Part shown: piece after piece, positions 9,109-19,220 of the stretch
How positions within the stretch are numbered: the first letter of the stretch is position 1
How the letters are laid out: each line of letters begins with the position of its first letter
Assembly (NCBI RefSeq): GCF_013408655.1
Contig: NZ_JACCBP010000002.1
Location: 310,001 to 374,000 of the forward strand
Length of the DNA stretch: 64,000 nt
Direction of reading: 5' to 3'
From: Pigmentiphaga litoralis
GTDB lineage: Bacteria; Pseudomonadota; Gammaproteobacteria; Burkholderiales; Burkholderiaceae_B
The notes under the pieces: model-generated
Seen by the model: the letters and a program-made list of their open reading frames with translations, nothing else
The model's database searches: none
What the model was told of the DNA's origin: nothing
Position numbers and translations under genes: made by a program

Positions 9109-12100
9109 AGCTCTCTGAAGTCTGCATCAAGCGCCCTGTTTTTGCGACGGTGCTGTCGCTGCTGATCGTGCTGATCGGCGCGATTTCCTATTCGCGGCTG
9201 ACCGTGCGCGAGTATCCGCAGATTGATGAACCGGTCGTCTCGGTCACCACCGTCTACAAAGGCGCGTCGGCTGAGGTGATCGAATCCCAGGTCACCAAGC
9301 CGCTGGAAGATTCGCTGTCGGGCATCGAAGGCGTGCAGATCATGAGCTCGGCCAGCCGGGCCGAACGCAGCAACATCAACGTCAAGTTTCGCCTGAACAT
9401 TTCGCCCGATGCGGCCGCGGCCGACGTGCGCGACAAGGTGGCCCGGGTCCGTGGCCGCCTGCCCGACGAAGTGGACGAGCCCATCATCGCCAAGGTCGAA
9501 GCCGACTCGCAGCCCGTCATTCAGCTGGCGGTAGAAGCCGGCAGCCTGTCGAGCATGGAAGCGTCGGACTACATCAACCGCTTCATCAAGCCGCGGCTGT
9601 CGGTGCTGCCCGGCGCGGCCGAAGTGCGCGTGTATGGCGAGCGCCTGCCGGCCATGCGCGTCAATGTGGATCGCAGCAAGCTGGCCGCGTTCCGGCTGAC
9701 CGTGCAGGAAGTCGAAGACGCCCTGCGCGCGCAGAACGTCGAGATCCCGTCGGGCCGCATCGAATCGCAGGCCCGCGAATTCTCGGTCGTGGCCGCGACC
9801 AATTTGCGCACGCCCGAAGAATTCCGCCGCGTCGTGATTGCCAACGTCAGCGGCTACAGCGTCACGATTGGCGATGTGGCCGATGTGCGGCTAGGCCCGG
9901 TGGACGAACGCGTCACGTCGCGCTTCAACGGGCAGCCGGCGCTGAACATCGGTGTCGTCAAACAGTCGACCGCCAACCCGCTCGACCTGTCGAAAGCGGT
10001 GCGCCAAGAGATTGAACGAATCAACGAATCGCTGCCCAGCGGCATGAAGCTGAACCTGGCGTACGACACGTCGGTGTTCATTGAAAAGTCGATCGAATCC
10101 GTCTTCCACACCATTGTCGAAGCCGTGATCCTGGTGGTGCTCGTCATCTTCTTTTTCCTGCGCAACTGGCGCGCCAGCCTGATCCCCATCGTCACCATTC
10201 CGGTGTCGCTGATCGGCGCGTGCACGCTCATGTTCGCCTTCGGTTTTTCCATTAACACCCTGACGCTGCTGGCCATGGTGCTGGCCATCGGGCTGGTGGT
10301 GGACGATGCCATCGTGGTGCTCGAAAACATCTTCCGGCACATCGAAGAAGGCAAGACCCGCATCCAGGCGGCGCTGCTCGGCGCCAAGGAAATCGGCTTT
10401 GCAGTCGTCGCCATGACGCTGACGCTGGTCACCGTGTACGCCCCGCTGGCCTTTGCCACGGGCCGCACCGGTCGCCTCTTCATCGAATTCGCGCTGGCGC
10501 TGGCGGGCGCCGTGCTGTTCTCGGGCTTCATTGCCCTGACGCTGACCCCCATGATGTGCTCGCTGCTGCTGCGGCACGAGACCAAACATGGCCGCCTGTA
10601 CAACCTGGTCGAAGGTTGGCTCGAAGCCCTGAACCGCGGCTATCGCCGGCTGCTCGGGTTCTCGTTGCGGCACCGGCTGTGGGTGGTCGTGCTGGGCCTG
10701 GTGGTGGGCGGCGCCATGGTGCCGCTGTTCTCGGTTATCAAGAGCGAACTCGCGCCGGTCGAAGATCGCGGCATGATCTTTGGCCGCATCACGTCCCCCC
10801 AAGGGGCGACGGTGGGCTACACCACCAACTACCTGGAACGCATCGAACAGATCTACGCCGACATACCCGAAGCCGCGGCGCACCAGGCCGTGGCCGGCTT
10901 TCCGGTCGTGACCGACGGCAACGCCATCCTGCGGCTCAAGCCTTGGGACGAACGGACCAAGTCGCAGCAGCAGATCGCCCGCGAGCTGCAACCCAAGTTC
11001 GCCGCGCTGCCGGGCGTGCAGGCCTTCCCGCTCAACCCGCCGTCGCTGGGTCAATCGCAGCGGTCGTCACCGATCGAATTCGTGATCATGAGCCAGGTGT
11101 CGTACTCCGAACTGTCCGGCATCGTCGACGTCTTCCTGGCCGAACTCGCCAAGTATCCCGGCGTGCAGAACGTGCAGACCGACCTGCGCCTGAACACCCC
11201 GGAATTGCGTGTGCAGGTTGACCGCGCCAAGCTGGCCGACGTGGGCGTGGATGTGTCGCGCGTTGGCCGCACGCTGGAATCGATGCTGGGCGGCCGGCAG
11301 GTCACCCGCTACAAGGAAAGCGGCGAACAGTACGACGTGCTGGTGCAGGTCGTGCCGCGCGACCGCTCACGTCCCAATGATATTTCGGACATCTACGTGC
11401 GCGCCCGCAGCGGCGAAATGGTCCAGCTGGCCAATGTGCTGAACGTGCGAGAAGGCGTCTCGCCCCAAACGCTGAACCACTTCAACCGCCTGCGCTCCGT
11501 CACCATCTCGGCCGCGCCCGCACCCGGGTACTCGCTGGGCGAAGCGCTCAAGGAAATGAACACCATCGCGGCCCGCGTGCTGCCCCTGCAGGCCCAGACC
11601 GATCTGGACGGCCAGTCGCGCGAATTTCGCGATTCGGCCGGCAGCATCTACCTGGTCTTCGGCATGGCCATTGCCTTCATCTACCTGGTGCTGGCCGCGC
11701 AATTCGAAAGCTGGCGCAACCCCCTCATCATCATGCTGTCCGTGCCGCTCTCATTGACCGGCGCCTTGCTCGCGCTGTGGCTGACCGGGGGAACCTTATC
11801 GATCTACAGCCAGATCGGGCTGATCACCCTGGTCGGCCTGATCACCAAACACGGCATCCTGATCGTTGAATTCGCCAACCAGTTGCGCGACGAAGGCCAT
11901 GCCCTGGTCGACGCCGTTGTCGACGCCAGCGTGATGCGCCTGCGCCCCATCCTGATGACGACCGGCGCCATGGTGCTCGGCGCCGTACCCCTGGCCCTCG
12001 CCACCGGCGCCGGCGCCGAATCGCGCGTGCAGATCGGCTGGGTGATCGTGGGCGGAATGAGCCTGGGCACGCTGCTGACCCTGTTCGTCGTGCCCTGCGT

Positions 12101-12215
12101 GTACACCTTGATCGCCGGCGCCCGGAACAAGCCCGTGCCGCTGGGGGTGGATAGCCACGCGCCCGAGCATGGCCGCACGCCGGGGCAGGTGGCGACGCCG
12201 GAGTCGGTGGGGTGA
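9105..12215 (+). CDS. RND multidrug efflux permease (AcrB/HAE1 family)
   Basis: 1036 residues, the normal length of a proton-driven HAE1 pump. The N-terminus MKLSEVCIKRPVFATVLSLL is typical. TM4 holds the proton-relay acidic pair in IGLVVDDAIVVLENIFRH, and TM10 holds the Lys in GLITKHGILIVEFANQLRDEG. Two large periplasmic loops and 12 membrane segments can be traced. No outer-membrane channel gene follows (dnaQ is next), so the pump must borrow a TolC/OprM-type channel encoded elsewhere. Substrate range cannot be predicted. Confidence 0.95.
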   Translation: MKLSEVCIKRPVFATVLSLLIVLIGAISYSRLTVREYPQIDEPVVSVTTVYKGASAEVIESQVTKPLEDSLSGIEGVQIMSSASRAERSNINVKFRLNISPDAAAADVRDKVARVRGRLPDEVDEPIIAKVEADSQPVIQLAVEAGSLSSMEASDYINRFIKPRLSVLPGAAEVRVYGERLPAMRVNVDRSKLAAFRLTVQEVEDALRAQNVEIPSGRIESQAREFSVVAATNLRTPEEFRRVVIANVSGYSVTIGDVADVRLGPVDERVTSRFNGQPALNIGVVKQSTANPLDLSKAVRQEIERINESLPSGMKLNLAYDTSVFIEKSIESVFHTIVEAVILVVLVIFFFLRNWRASLIPIVTIPVSLIGACTLMFAFGFSINTLTLLAMVLAIGLVVDDAIVVLENIFRHIEEGKTRIQAALLGAKEIGFAVVAMTLTLVTVYAPLAFATGRTGRLFIEFALALAGAVLFSGFIALTLTPMMCSLLLRHETKHGRLYNLVEGWLEALNRGYRRLLGFSLRHRLWVVVLGLVVGGAMVPLFSVIKSELAPVEDRGMIFGRITSPQGATVGYTTNYLERIEQIYADIPEAAAHQAVAGFPVVTDGNAILRLKPWDERTKSQQQIARELQPKFAALPGVQAFPLNPPSLGQSQRSSPIEFVIMSQVSYSELSGIVDVFLAELAKYPGVQNVQTDLRLNTPELRVQVDRAKLADVGVDVSRVGRTLESMLGGRQVTRYKESGEQYDVLVQVVPRDRSRPNDISDIYVRARSGEMVQLANVLNVREGVSPQTLNHFNRLRSVTISAAPAPGYSLGEALKEMNTIAARVLPLQAQTDLDGQSREFRDSAGSIYLVFGMAIAFIYLVLAAQFESWRNPLIIMLSVPLSLTGALLALWLTGGTLSIYSQIGLITLVGLITKHGILIVEFANQLRDEGHALVDAVVDASVMRLRPILMTTGAMVLGAVPLALATGAGAESRVQIGWVIVGGMSLGTLLTLFVVPCVYTLIAGARNKPVPLGVDSHAPEHGRTPGQVATPESVG

Positions 12216-12262
12216 TCCGCTACACTGCACCCTTGCTGTTTTTTACGAATACCCGGATCCCT

Positions 12263-12979
12263 ATGCGTTACGTCGTCCTCGATACGGAAACCACCGGCCT
12301 CGACCCCCAGTCGGGCAATCGCGTCATCGAAATCGGTTGCGTCGAAATCTTCAATCGGCGTGTCACCCAGCGCAACTTCCACACCTACCTGAACCCCGAG
12401 CGCGACAGCGAGCCGGGTGCATTGGAAGTGCACGGCCTGACCACCGAATTCCTGGCCGACAAGCCGCGCTTCCATGACAAGGTCGACGAATTCCTGGACT
12501 TTATCCAGGGATCCACCGTCATCATCCACAACGCCGAATTCGACATCCGCTTCCTGAATGCCGAACTGGCACGCACGGACCGCCCGGGCTTTCGCACGCA
12601 CTGCGTCGACGTCATCGACTCCCTGATGCACGCCCGCGAACTGCACCCCGGCAAACGCAACTCGCTGGACTCGCTGTGCGACCGCTACGGCATTTCCAAC
12701 GCCCACCGCGTGCTGCACGGCGCATTGCTCGACTCGGAATTGCTGGCCGAAGTCTGGCTGGCCATGACGCGCGGCCAGGACAGCCTGGTCATCGACCTGG
12801 GCGACACCGGTGGCGTGGGCACCCTGGACCTGGGCGCCTTCGATCCGTCGGTGCTGCCGATTCCCGCGGTGCCCGCCGACGAACTCGCCGCCCACGCCGC
12901 CTACCTGGCCAGCCTGGACAAAGAGTCCAAGGGCCAGGCCGTGTGGCGCAAATGGGATAGCGTCGCCGAAGCCGCTTGA
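12263..12979 (+). CDS. dnaQ: DNA polymerase III epsilon subunit, 3'-5' proofreading exonuclease
   Basis: 238 residues from ATG 12263. All three DEDDh exonuclease motifs are present: ExoI LDTETTGLD, ExoII HNAEFDIRFLNAEL and the ExoIII part with HGALLDSELLAEVW. It edits replication errors as part of the Pol III core. The C-terminal tail that contacts the alpha subunit is present. It lies next to a tRNA gene, as in many proteobacteria. In E. coli rnhA lies beside it; here an efflux operon does. Confidence 0.96.
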   Translation: MRYVVLDTETTGLDPQSGNRVIEIGCVEIFNRRVTQRNFHTYLNPERDSEPGALEVHGLTTEFLADKPRFHDKVDEFLDFIQGSTVIIHNAEFDIRFLNAELARTDRPGFRTHCVDVIDSLMHARELHPGKRNSLDSLCDRYGISNAHRVLHGALLDSELLAEVWLAMTRGQDSLVIDLGDTGGVGTLDLGAFDPSVLPIPAVPADELAAHAAYLASLDKESKGQAVWRKWDSVAEAA

Positions 12980-12985
12980 TCGCGC

Positions 12986-13016
12986 TTGCTGCACGATTCA
13001 AAAACTGTGCTATATT
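12986..13016 (+). promoter_or_regulatory. Predicted sigma-70 promoter of tRNA-Val
   Basis: TTGCTG at 12986-12991 and TATATT at 13011-13016, spacing 19 bp, just behind the dnaQ stop. The -10 is strong and the -35 spacing is longer than ideal. Confidence 0.45.
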
Positions 13017-13068
13017 CTTGGGCTGCCAGGACGTCTTTGTGTCCGGCACCAGGAAGTACCGACCACTT

Positions 13069-13143
13069 GGGTGGTTAGCTCAGCGGTAGAGCACTGCCTT
13101 CACACGGCAGGGGTCACAGGTTCAATCCCTGTACCACCCACCA
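13069..13143 (+). tRNA. tRNA-Val (anticodon CAC), CCA encoded
   Basis: Acceptor GGGTGGT pairs with ACCACCC, the D-arm carries AGCTCAGCGGTAGAGC, the anticodon stem is CTGCC/GGCAG with loop TTCACAC (anticodon CAC), and the T-arm is ACAGG-TTCAATC-CCTGT. The CCA end is genomic. It reads GUG codons. Confidence 0.96.
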
Positions 13144-13152
13144 GATTCCAGG

Positions 13153-13190
13153 AACCCGCAACGCTGCATGGCGTTGCGGGTTTTTTGTTT
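13153..13190 (+). terminator. Intrinsic terminator after tRNA-Val
   Basis: A 12-bp perfect stem (AACCCGCAACGC / GCGTTGCGGGTT) with a 6-base loop, followed by a T-run. Confidence 0.9.
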
Positions 13191-13233
13191 ATTGGCCGAC
13201 AGAAATTGCGCCTGCTAGCTCTTCATGCGCGTA

Positions 13234-13255
13234 TTATCGATCTTTAAGTGGATAA
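13234..13255. promoter_or_regulatory. Possible HipB-type operator
   Basis: TTATC at 13234-13238 and GATAA at 13251-13255 form a separated inverted repeat just before the preferred hipB start. HipB operators in E. coli have TATCC/GGATA arms; the match here is only approximate, with a longer spacer. Confidence 0.25.
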
Positions 13256-13272
13256 AACTCGATTTAACGATC

Positions 13273-13614
13273 ATGAAAGTGGCGCAAGCGGCATTGCTAT
13301 CCTCGGACTTGGCGGCCCAGGCAGAAGAAATCGGCCAGAAATTTGCCCGGCTGCGTCGCGCCCGCCAGGTCAAGCAGGCGGATGCGGCGCTGCGCGCGGG
13401 GTTGTCCCGCAATACCGCGTATCGCATTGAAAAAGGCGATCCAGGCTTGGCCATGGGCCAGATACTTCGTTATCTGGACGCCATTTCGCCCGGGGCCCGC
13501 CTTGAAAGCCTGCTGCTGGAGACGGACCCTGCGCTCAAGACATTGGTGTCCCGCGAGGCGACCCAAAGGGTGCGTGGGTTGACCGCTGCTGAACTCGACG
13601 AACTGGATTTCTGA
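13273..13614 (+). CDS. HipB-like XRE-family antitoxin
   Basis: 113 residues from ATG 13273 (ATG 13225 in the same frame is possible, but neither has a good ribosome site and the longer form would cover the presumed operator). A Cro/C1-type helix-turn-helix is seen in KFARLRRARQVKQADAALRA and NTAYRIEKGDPGLAMGQI. It lies 5 bp before a HipA-type kinase, the regular order of a hipBA toxin-antitoxin operon, where HipB neutralises the toxin and represses the operon. Confidence 0.85.
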   Translation: MKVAQAALLSSDLAAQAEEIGQKFARLRRARQVKQADAALRAGLSRNTAYRIEKGDPGLAMGQILRYLDAISPGARLESLLLETDPALKTLVSREATQRVRGLTAAELDELDF

Positions 13615-13619
13615 CGTCG

Positions 13620-14960
13620 ATGGCCAGGAACCGCAAACTGATGGTCTTTGCGCATCTTGATGAAGCCTGGGCGCCTTGCGGCCAACTTTCGATGACCGAA
13701 GAAGGCTCGGACCTGTTGGCGTCAAGCTTTGCGTATGGGACGCGCTATGTCGCTCGCAGCAATGCGATCGAGGTCGATCCCGTCAGCCTTCCCCTTCGTC
13801 ATAGAGAGTCGCCGCAAGGCACGCTGCTGTTTCCGGCCAACGCGCTCGTCGCATTCGGCGGGATTCGTGACGCAGCCCCCGACGCCTGGGGAAGGCGCGT
13901 TATCGAAGCGAAGCATCGCCAGCCTGCCAATAGCCTGCCCGAATCGACCTATCTGCTGGAGGCAGGCTCGGAGCGTGTTGGCGCGCTCGATGTTCGCGAG
14001 TCGATCGCATCCCAACCGTCACCGGCTGTCAGCAACACCCACCAGCTAGCCTATCTGTTGGAAGCCGCCGAGCGAATCGAACAAGGTCTGCCTGTCCCGA
14101 GCGCGCTGGAAATGATCTTTGACCACGGTAGCGGTCTGGGTGGCGCGCGCCCGAAAGCGACGGTGAGGGATGCGGCCGGCCATCTGGCGCTGGCCAAATT
14201 CCCCAGCGCCGGTGATCCATTCGATATCCCGGCGATCGAGTCGGCATCGTTGCTCCTTGCACGGCAGGTGGGTCTCGTCGTGCCCGATGTCGGCACAAGC
14301 CTCGTGGGTAATCGTCGCGTGATGATGATCCGGCGCTTTGATCGATATTGGCTGGAACAAGGCCAGGTGCCAGAACCTGCGACGTCCCTGTCACTTGACC
14401 CCGGGCCTGGCAGGACAGAACGGCGCAGGGCGTTCGTCAGTGGACTGACGATGGTCGGATGCGACGAAACGGAATCCCGGCAAAAGAACTACTCGGATCT
14501 TGCGCAAGCTATCCGGCGGCATTGCCATCCTTCCGTCATTCGCGCAAATAACGAAGAACTCTACATGCGCATGGTGTTCAATATCTTCGTCACCAACGAC
14601 GACGATCATCTGCGCAATCATGGCTTTTTGTGGGACCCGCGCATCAAGGGTTGGCGACTGAGCCCGCTGTATGACGTGCTGCCCAGGCCGACCCACGCGC
14701 ACGAGCGGCAGCTCCATCTGGGTGTCGGGCCACAAGGACGGCATGCCTCCATTGACAATGCGATCGCAGGCTGCGGCGTCTTTACCCTTGGCGCAAGACG
14801 CGCTGGCGAGCTTGTGGCGAAAGTCTGGAGCGAGGTCCGGGAGTGGAAGGTGCATTTCGAACGCTTCGGCGTATCACCCCAGGATATCGAACGCATCAGT
14901 CCCGCCTTCCGGCATATAGACGATGTCACCACGCGAGCGACCCGCCTGATCTTGGAATGA
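13620..14960 (+). CDS. HipA-like Ser/Thr kinase toxin
   Basis: 446 residues. The HipA fold features are visible: an N-terminal subdomain with AFGGIRDAAPDAWGRRVI, the nucleotide loop GLGGARPKATV at about residues 175-185, the catalytic segment NIFVTNDDDHLRNHGFL at about 324-340, and the metal-binding-loop equivalent LSPLYDVLP. HipA kinases phosphorylate translation factors (GltX in E. coli) and induce dormancy; whether this one has that target is not known, although a gltX gene lies 29 kb away. The pair directly follows a tRNA gene and its codon use is less GC-biased than its neighbours, which hints at transfer. Confidence 0.9.
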   Translation: MARNRKLMVFAHLDEAWAPCGQLSMTEEGSDLLASSFAYGTRYVARSNAIEVDPVSLPLRHRESPQGTLLFPANALVAFGGIRDAAPDAWGRRVIEAKHRQPANSLPESTYLLEAGSERVGALDVRESIASQPSPAVSNTHQLAYLLEAAERIEQGLPVPSALEMIFDHGSGLGGARPKATVRDAAGHLALAKFPSAGDPFDIPAIESASLLLARQVGLVVPDVGTSLVGNRRVMMIRRFDRYWLEQGQVPEPATSLSLDPGPGRTERRRAFVSGLTMVGCDETESRQKNYSDLAQAIRRHCHPSVIRANNEELYMRMVFNIFVTNDDDHLRNHGFLWDPRIKGWRLSPLYDVLPRPTHAHERQLHLGVGPQGRHASIDNAIAGCGVFTLGARRAGELVAKVWSEVREWKVHFERFGVSPQDIERISPAFRHIDDVTTRATRLILE

Positions 14961-15019
14961 CAAGAATGGAATGTGATCCACGCCGCTTTACGCAACGTCC
15001 TTTTTTCCAGACTCACCCC

Positions 15020-15685
15020 ATGCCACGTATTCGATCCATCTTCTCGCTTGTTATCGCCGTCACGCTGCTGGCCGGCTGCACCCTCAGCCGCAACGCCATG
15101 CCACCCGACAGCGGCGCGACGCCATTGCCTGACGTCGCCACGCCCGCGCTGCCGCCCGCGGTTCGTATCGACCGGGTCGACGACGCGCGGCGCTTCGAGC
15201 CGCGCACCAAACTGGCCACCACGCCTTCGCTGACTGATGACGAGGCCGCCAATCCGGCTGTTCGCGCGCGGGCCTTTGCGCAGAAGCGCGACAGCAATGG
15301 CCGGCCGCTGGGCAGCGTGTTGCTGCCGGCCGGGCAGTCGGTGGCAAAGTTGACGGAAGCAACGATCCTGAAGGTGCTGCAGGACGCCGGCTACCGGGTC
15401 GTCAAGGCGGGAGACGCGGACTATGCGCGCGCGGTTCCGGTCACGGCGCGGATAGACCGGCTGTGGGCGTGGACGGAATCGGGGTTCTGGCAGGTGGAGC
15501 TGCAGGCGAGCTATGACGTGACCGTGTCGGCGGCACTGCCGGGCTTGCAGCAGGGGCCGCGTTTTGTGGGCAACACGCGGGCGACCATGCAGTTCCCGAC
15601 GGCCAGCGATTGGAACGCTGCCGTGACGCGGTTGCAGACGGATCTGGCGACGCAGATGCGGGCGGTGGTGGGCAAGGCGCCCTGA
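15020..15685 (+). CDS. Putative lipoprotein of unknown function
   Basis: 221 residues from ATG 15020. A clean signal peptide ends in the lipobox LLAGC with Cys20. After a Pro-rich linker come two alpha/beta stretches (SVAKLTEATILKVLQDAGYRV, trimmed here to its core LTEATILKVLQDAGYRV, and RIDRLWAWTESGFWQVELQ), the second resembling a beta-rich YajG-type lipoprotein core. I do not recognise the family with certainty. An upstream extension to 14843 overlaps hipA and is not favoured. It lies between the toxin-antitoxin pair and a rhomboid gene on the other strand. Confidence 0.7.
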   Translation: MPRIRSIFSLVIAVTLLAGCTLSRNAMPPDSGATPLPDVATPALPPAVRIDRVDDARRFEPRTKLATTPSLTDDEAANPAVRARAFAQKRDSNGRPLGSVLLPAGQSVAKLTEATILKVLQDAGYRVVKAGDADYARAVPVTARIDRLWAWTESGFWQVELQASYDVTVSAALPGLQQGPRFVGNTRATMQFPTASDWNAAVTRLQTDLATQMRAVVGKAP

Positions 15686-15861
15686 ACGTCAAGGCCGGCC
15701 CGCGCGGCGCTGCCTGAAAAAACAAGCCGTCAACCCGCATGGAACAACGGCAGCCGGCAATGAACGGGCCGACTACGTCGGATCGATGCGCTGCTGCGCC
15801 AGCGGGATCACATGCGACGTATCTGCGTGAATGGATAGCATCGCCGCCTACCGCCTACCGC

Positions 15862-16704
15862 CTACCGCCGCCCGCTCGCCGGCGCGGCGTCGTTATCCCG
15901 CCCCGGGTTCACCTTCGCGTTGTCCATGCTTTCCTGATCCAGTTCTTCGCGAATCTCCATCAGGTCGGCGCGCGCTTCGTTCACGTCCAGGATCCGTTGC
16001 GTGCCCCATGCCGCGGCGACCAGCACCAGCAGCCACGCCGCGATGCGCACGGGGCGGGGGGTGTTGCGCACGGCGCCGAGCACCAGGCCGACCACGGCGC
16101 CCGCCAGCAGGCCGCCGATGTGGCAGGCGTTGTCGGTGCCGTTGGTCTGCCAGCCATACACCACGTTGATGCCGACCAGCACGGCCAGTTCCACGGCGCT
16201 GAAGGGCAGGGCGAGGGGTTCGCGGCTGGCGTTTTTCAACAGCTTGAGCATGATGGCCGCGGCGGCCAGGCCCATGACGGCGCCTGACGCTCCCGCGCTG
16301 ACCACCAGGTAGATGGTGGGCGTGGCGTTGCTCAGGTCGGCGGCGGCCTGGGGGCGGGCGTTCCACAGGGCGCTGACCAGGCTGCCGCCCAGGCCCGACA
16401 GGAAGTACACGAGCAGGTAATTGAGCTTGCCGAAGTTGCGCTCGGCGATCGACCCCAGGAACAGCAGGCTGATCATGTTCAGGGCCAGGTGCAGCACGCC
16501 GATGTGCAGGAACATGCTGGCCAGCAGGCGCCAGCTTTCGCCGGTCAGGGTCAGGGCGGCAATGTTGGCGCCCCAGCGGCCGAGGTCGTCGAGTTCCGGG
16601 TTGGTGGGGCTGATGCCCGTGGCGACCTGATACAGGAAGAGGCCCAGGTTGACCAGGATGAGCACCCCGGTGATCGGGGCAATGCGGCGCAGGAAGGTCG
16701 GCAT
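15862..16704 (-). CDS. Rhomboid-family intramembrane serine protease
   Basis: 280 residues from ATG 16704 (the frame is open 32 codons further up but that stretch is not hydrophobic). The three rhomboid signatures are present: the helix-2 HxxxN in FLHIGVLHLALNMISL, the catalytic Ser in SAGASGAVMGL and the catalytic His in NACHIGGLLAG. Six or seven membrane segments can be traced, followed by a charged C-terminal tail. Cleaves transmembrane substrates inside the inner membrane; substrates unknown. Confidence 0.93.
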   Translation of the reverse strand: MPTFLRRIAPITGVLILVNLGLFLYQVATGISPTNPELDDLGRWGANIAALTLTGESWRLLASMFLHIGVLHLALNMISLLFLGSIAERNFGKLNYLLVYFLSGLGGSLVSALWNARPQAAADLSNATPTIYLVVSAGASGAVMGLAAAAIMLKLLKNASREPLALPFSAVELAVLVGINVVYGWQTNGTDNACHIGGLLAGAVVGLVLGAVRNTPRPVRIAAWLLVLVAAAWGTQRILDVNEARADLMEIREELDQESMDNAKVNPGRDNDAAPASGRR

Positions 16705-16860
16705 GTCGATGGGTGTGTGGAGCGGGTCCGGCAGTCTAAGGGGCCCTATTGTCGCCCGGTCGAGCGTAACCCGGGCGCGACAGGCGGGCCATGATGCCAT
16801 GACTTGCCTGCGCGGCCCGGTCGGGTCGGCCGGATGGGGGAGTCATCGTGCAGGCGCCGA

Positions 16861-17787
16861 TCACGCCGGATCGGCCGCCACGCGGGCCGGGACGCCCCGG
16901 TCCTGGGCCAGGCGCTCGCGCGCCAGCACACGGAAGTCGGTAGGGGAATACTGCGTCTGGCGCGTGAAGAAACGCGAGAAATAGCCGGGATCGGAAAAGC
17001 CCAGTGCGATCGCGATCTCCTTGATGCTGAGCGACGAATACGCCAGGTCCCGTTTGGCCTCCATGACCAGGCGGTTATGGACGACTTCAAGCGCGGATTG
17101 CCCCAGCGCGTCGCGGCATACCCGGTTCAGCTGGGTGGGCGTGATGCCGAGATGTTCCGCGTAATAGCCAATATCGCGCTGCTCGCGGAAACATTGGTTC
17201 AGCATGGCCTTGAAACTTTGCACGTGCTGCACGGCGCGGGACGGCCGGACGCCCAGTTCCTGCGCGGCGCGCACGCCGACTTCGCGGGCCAGCATGACCA
17301 GCACCAGGCGCAGCAGGGTTTCCAGCGCCACCAGCCGCCAGGGCCCGGGTGTGTCGAACTCTTCCAGCAGGTGTTCCAGCGACCGCGCGGCGGGCGAAGG
17401 CTGGCCGGCGGGCCAATGCAGCACCTGCGCGCTGCCGAAGCAGCCCACCAGTTCGGGGGTGGGCGCCAGCAGGTGTTCCATGTGCTGCGTCACCACTGTC
17501 ACCACTGACCCGTCGACATTGCTGGAAAAACGGAAGCCATGCGCAAAGAACGCGGGCACCACCAGCATGCAGGGCCCGTTGACATGAAATTCGCGCGCAT
17601 CGAAATGGATGTCGGCCGACCCGCTGCGGATGTACAGAATTTGCATGAAGAGTTCATGCCGGTGCGGCTTGATCTCCCAGTCGTAATGGCGGCTGCGCAT
17701 CGGTATCGACTCGCAGTGAAGGCTGTCGGGGACCAGCGACTGCGTGTGTTCGCCGTACAGCGCATAGGTGGGCACAGTGCTGGTCAT
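16861..17787 (-). CDS. pobR: AraC-family activator of 4-hydroxybenzoate degradation
   Basis: 308 residues. The N-terminal cupin-like ligand domain has HRHELFMQILYIRSG; the C-terminal pair of helix-turn-helix motifs is seen in YYAEHLGITPTQLNRVCRD and IKEIAIALGFSDPGYFSRFF. It is divergent from a 4-hydroxybenzoate monooxygenase gene with a 117-bp gap, the usual pobR/pobA layout in beta- and gammaproteobacteria, where AraC-type PobR activates pobA when 4-hydroxybenzoate is present. Confidence 0.9.
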   Translation of the reverse strand: MTSTVPTYALYGEHTQSLVPDSLHCESIPMRSRHYDWEIKPHRHELFMQILYIRSGSADIHFDAREFHVNGPCMLVVPAFFAHGFRFSSNVDGSVVTVVTQHMEHLLAPTPELVGCFGSAQVLHWPAGQPSPAARSLEHLLEEFDTPGPWRLVALETLLRLVLVMLAREVGVRAAQELGVRPSRAVQHVQSFKAMLNQCFREQRDIGYYAEHLGITPTQLNRVCRDALGQSALEVVHNRLVMEAKRDLAYSSLSIKEIAIALGFSDPGYFSRFFTRQTQYSPTDFRVLARERLAQDRGVPARVAADPA

Positions 17788-17811
17788 GGCGGCGGCCGGT
17801 TGCGGACGATG

Positions 17812-17830
17812 TTCGGATTATCCATCCGAA
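17812..17830. promoter_or_regulatory. Inverted repeat in the pobR-pobA intergenic region
   Basis: TTCGGAT and ATCCGAA, a perfect 7-bp inverted repeat with 5-bp spacer, 75 bases before pobA and 25 before pobR. A plausible regulator site; AraC proteins more often use direct repeats, so the binder is uncertain. Confidence 0.45.
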
Positions 17831-17871
17831 TGTCGGCAAAATCTATTCTCGCGGTGATGCTCGGCTATTAA

Positions 17872-19080
<1,209 letters not shown>

Positions 19081-19220
19081 TGCCTTTGTGCAACGCCGGG
19101 CCGGCATAAAACAGGGACAATCGACACCGTTGGCCGATCGCCACATGCGGGTGTGCGCGGTCATGCCCTTGTCACTGCTTGAACGCACCCTGTCGCTTTG
19201 CCGGCACTGGCGGAACCACC

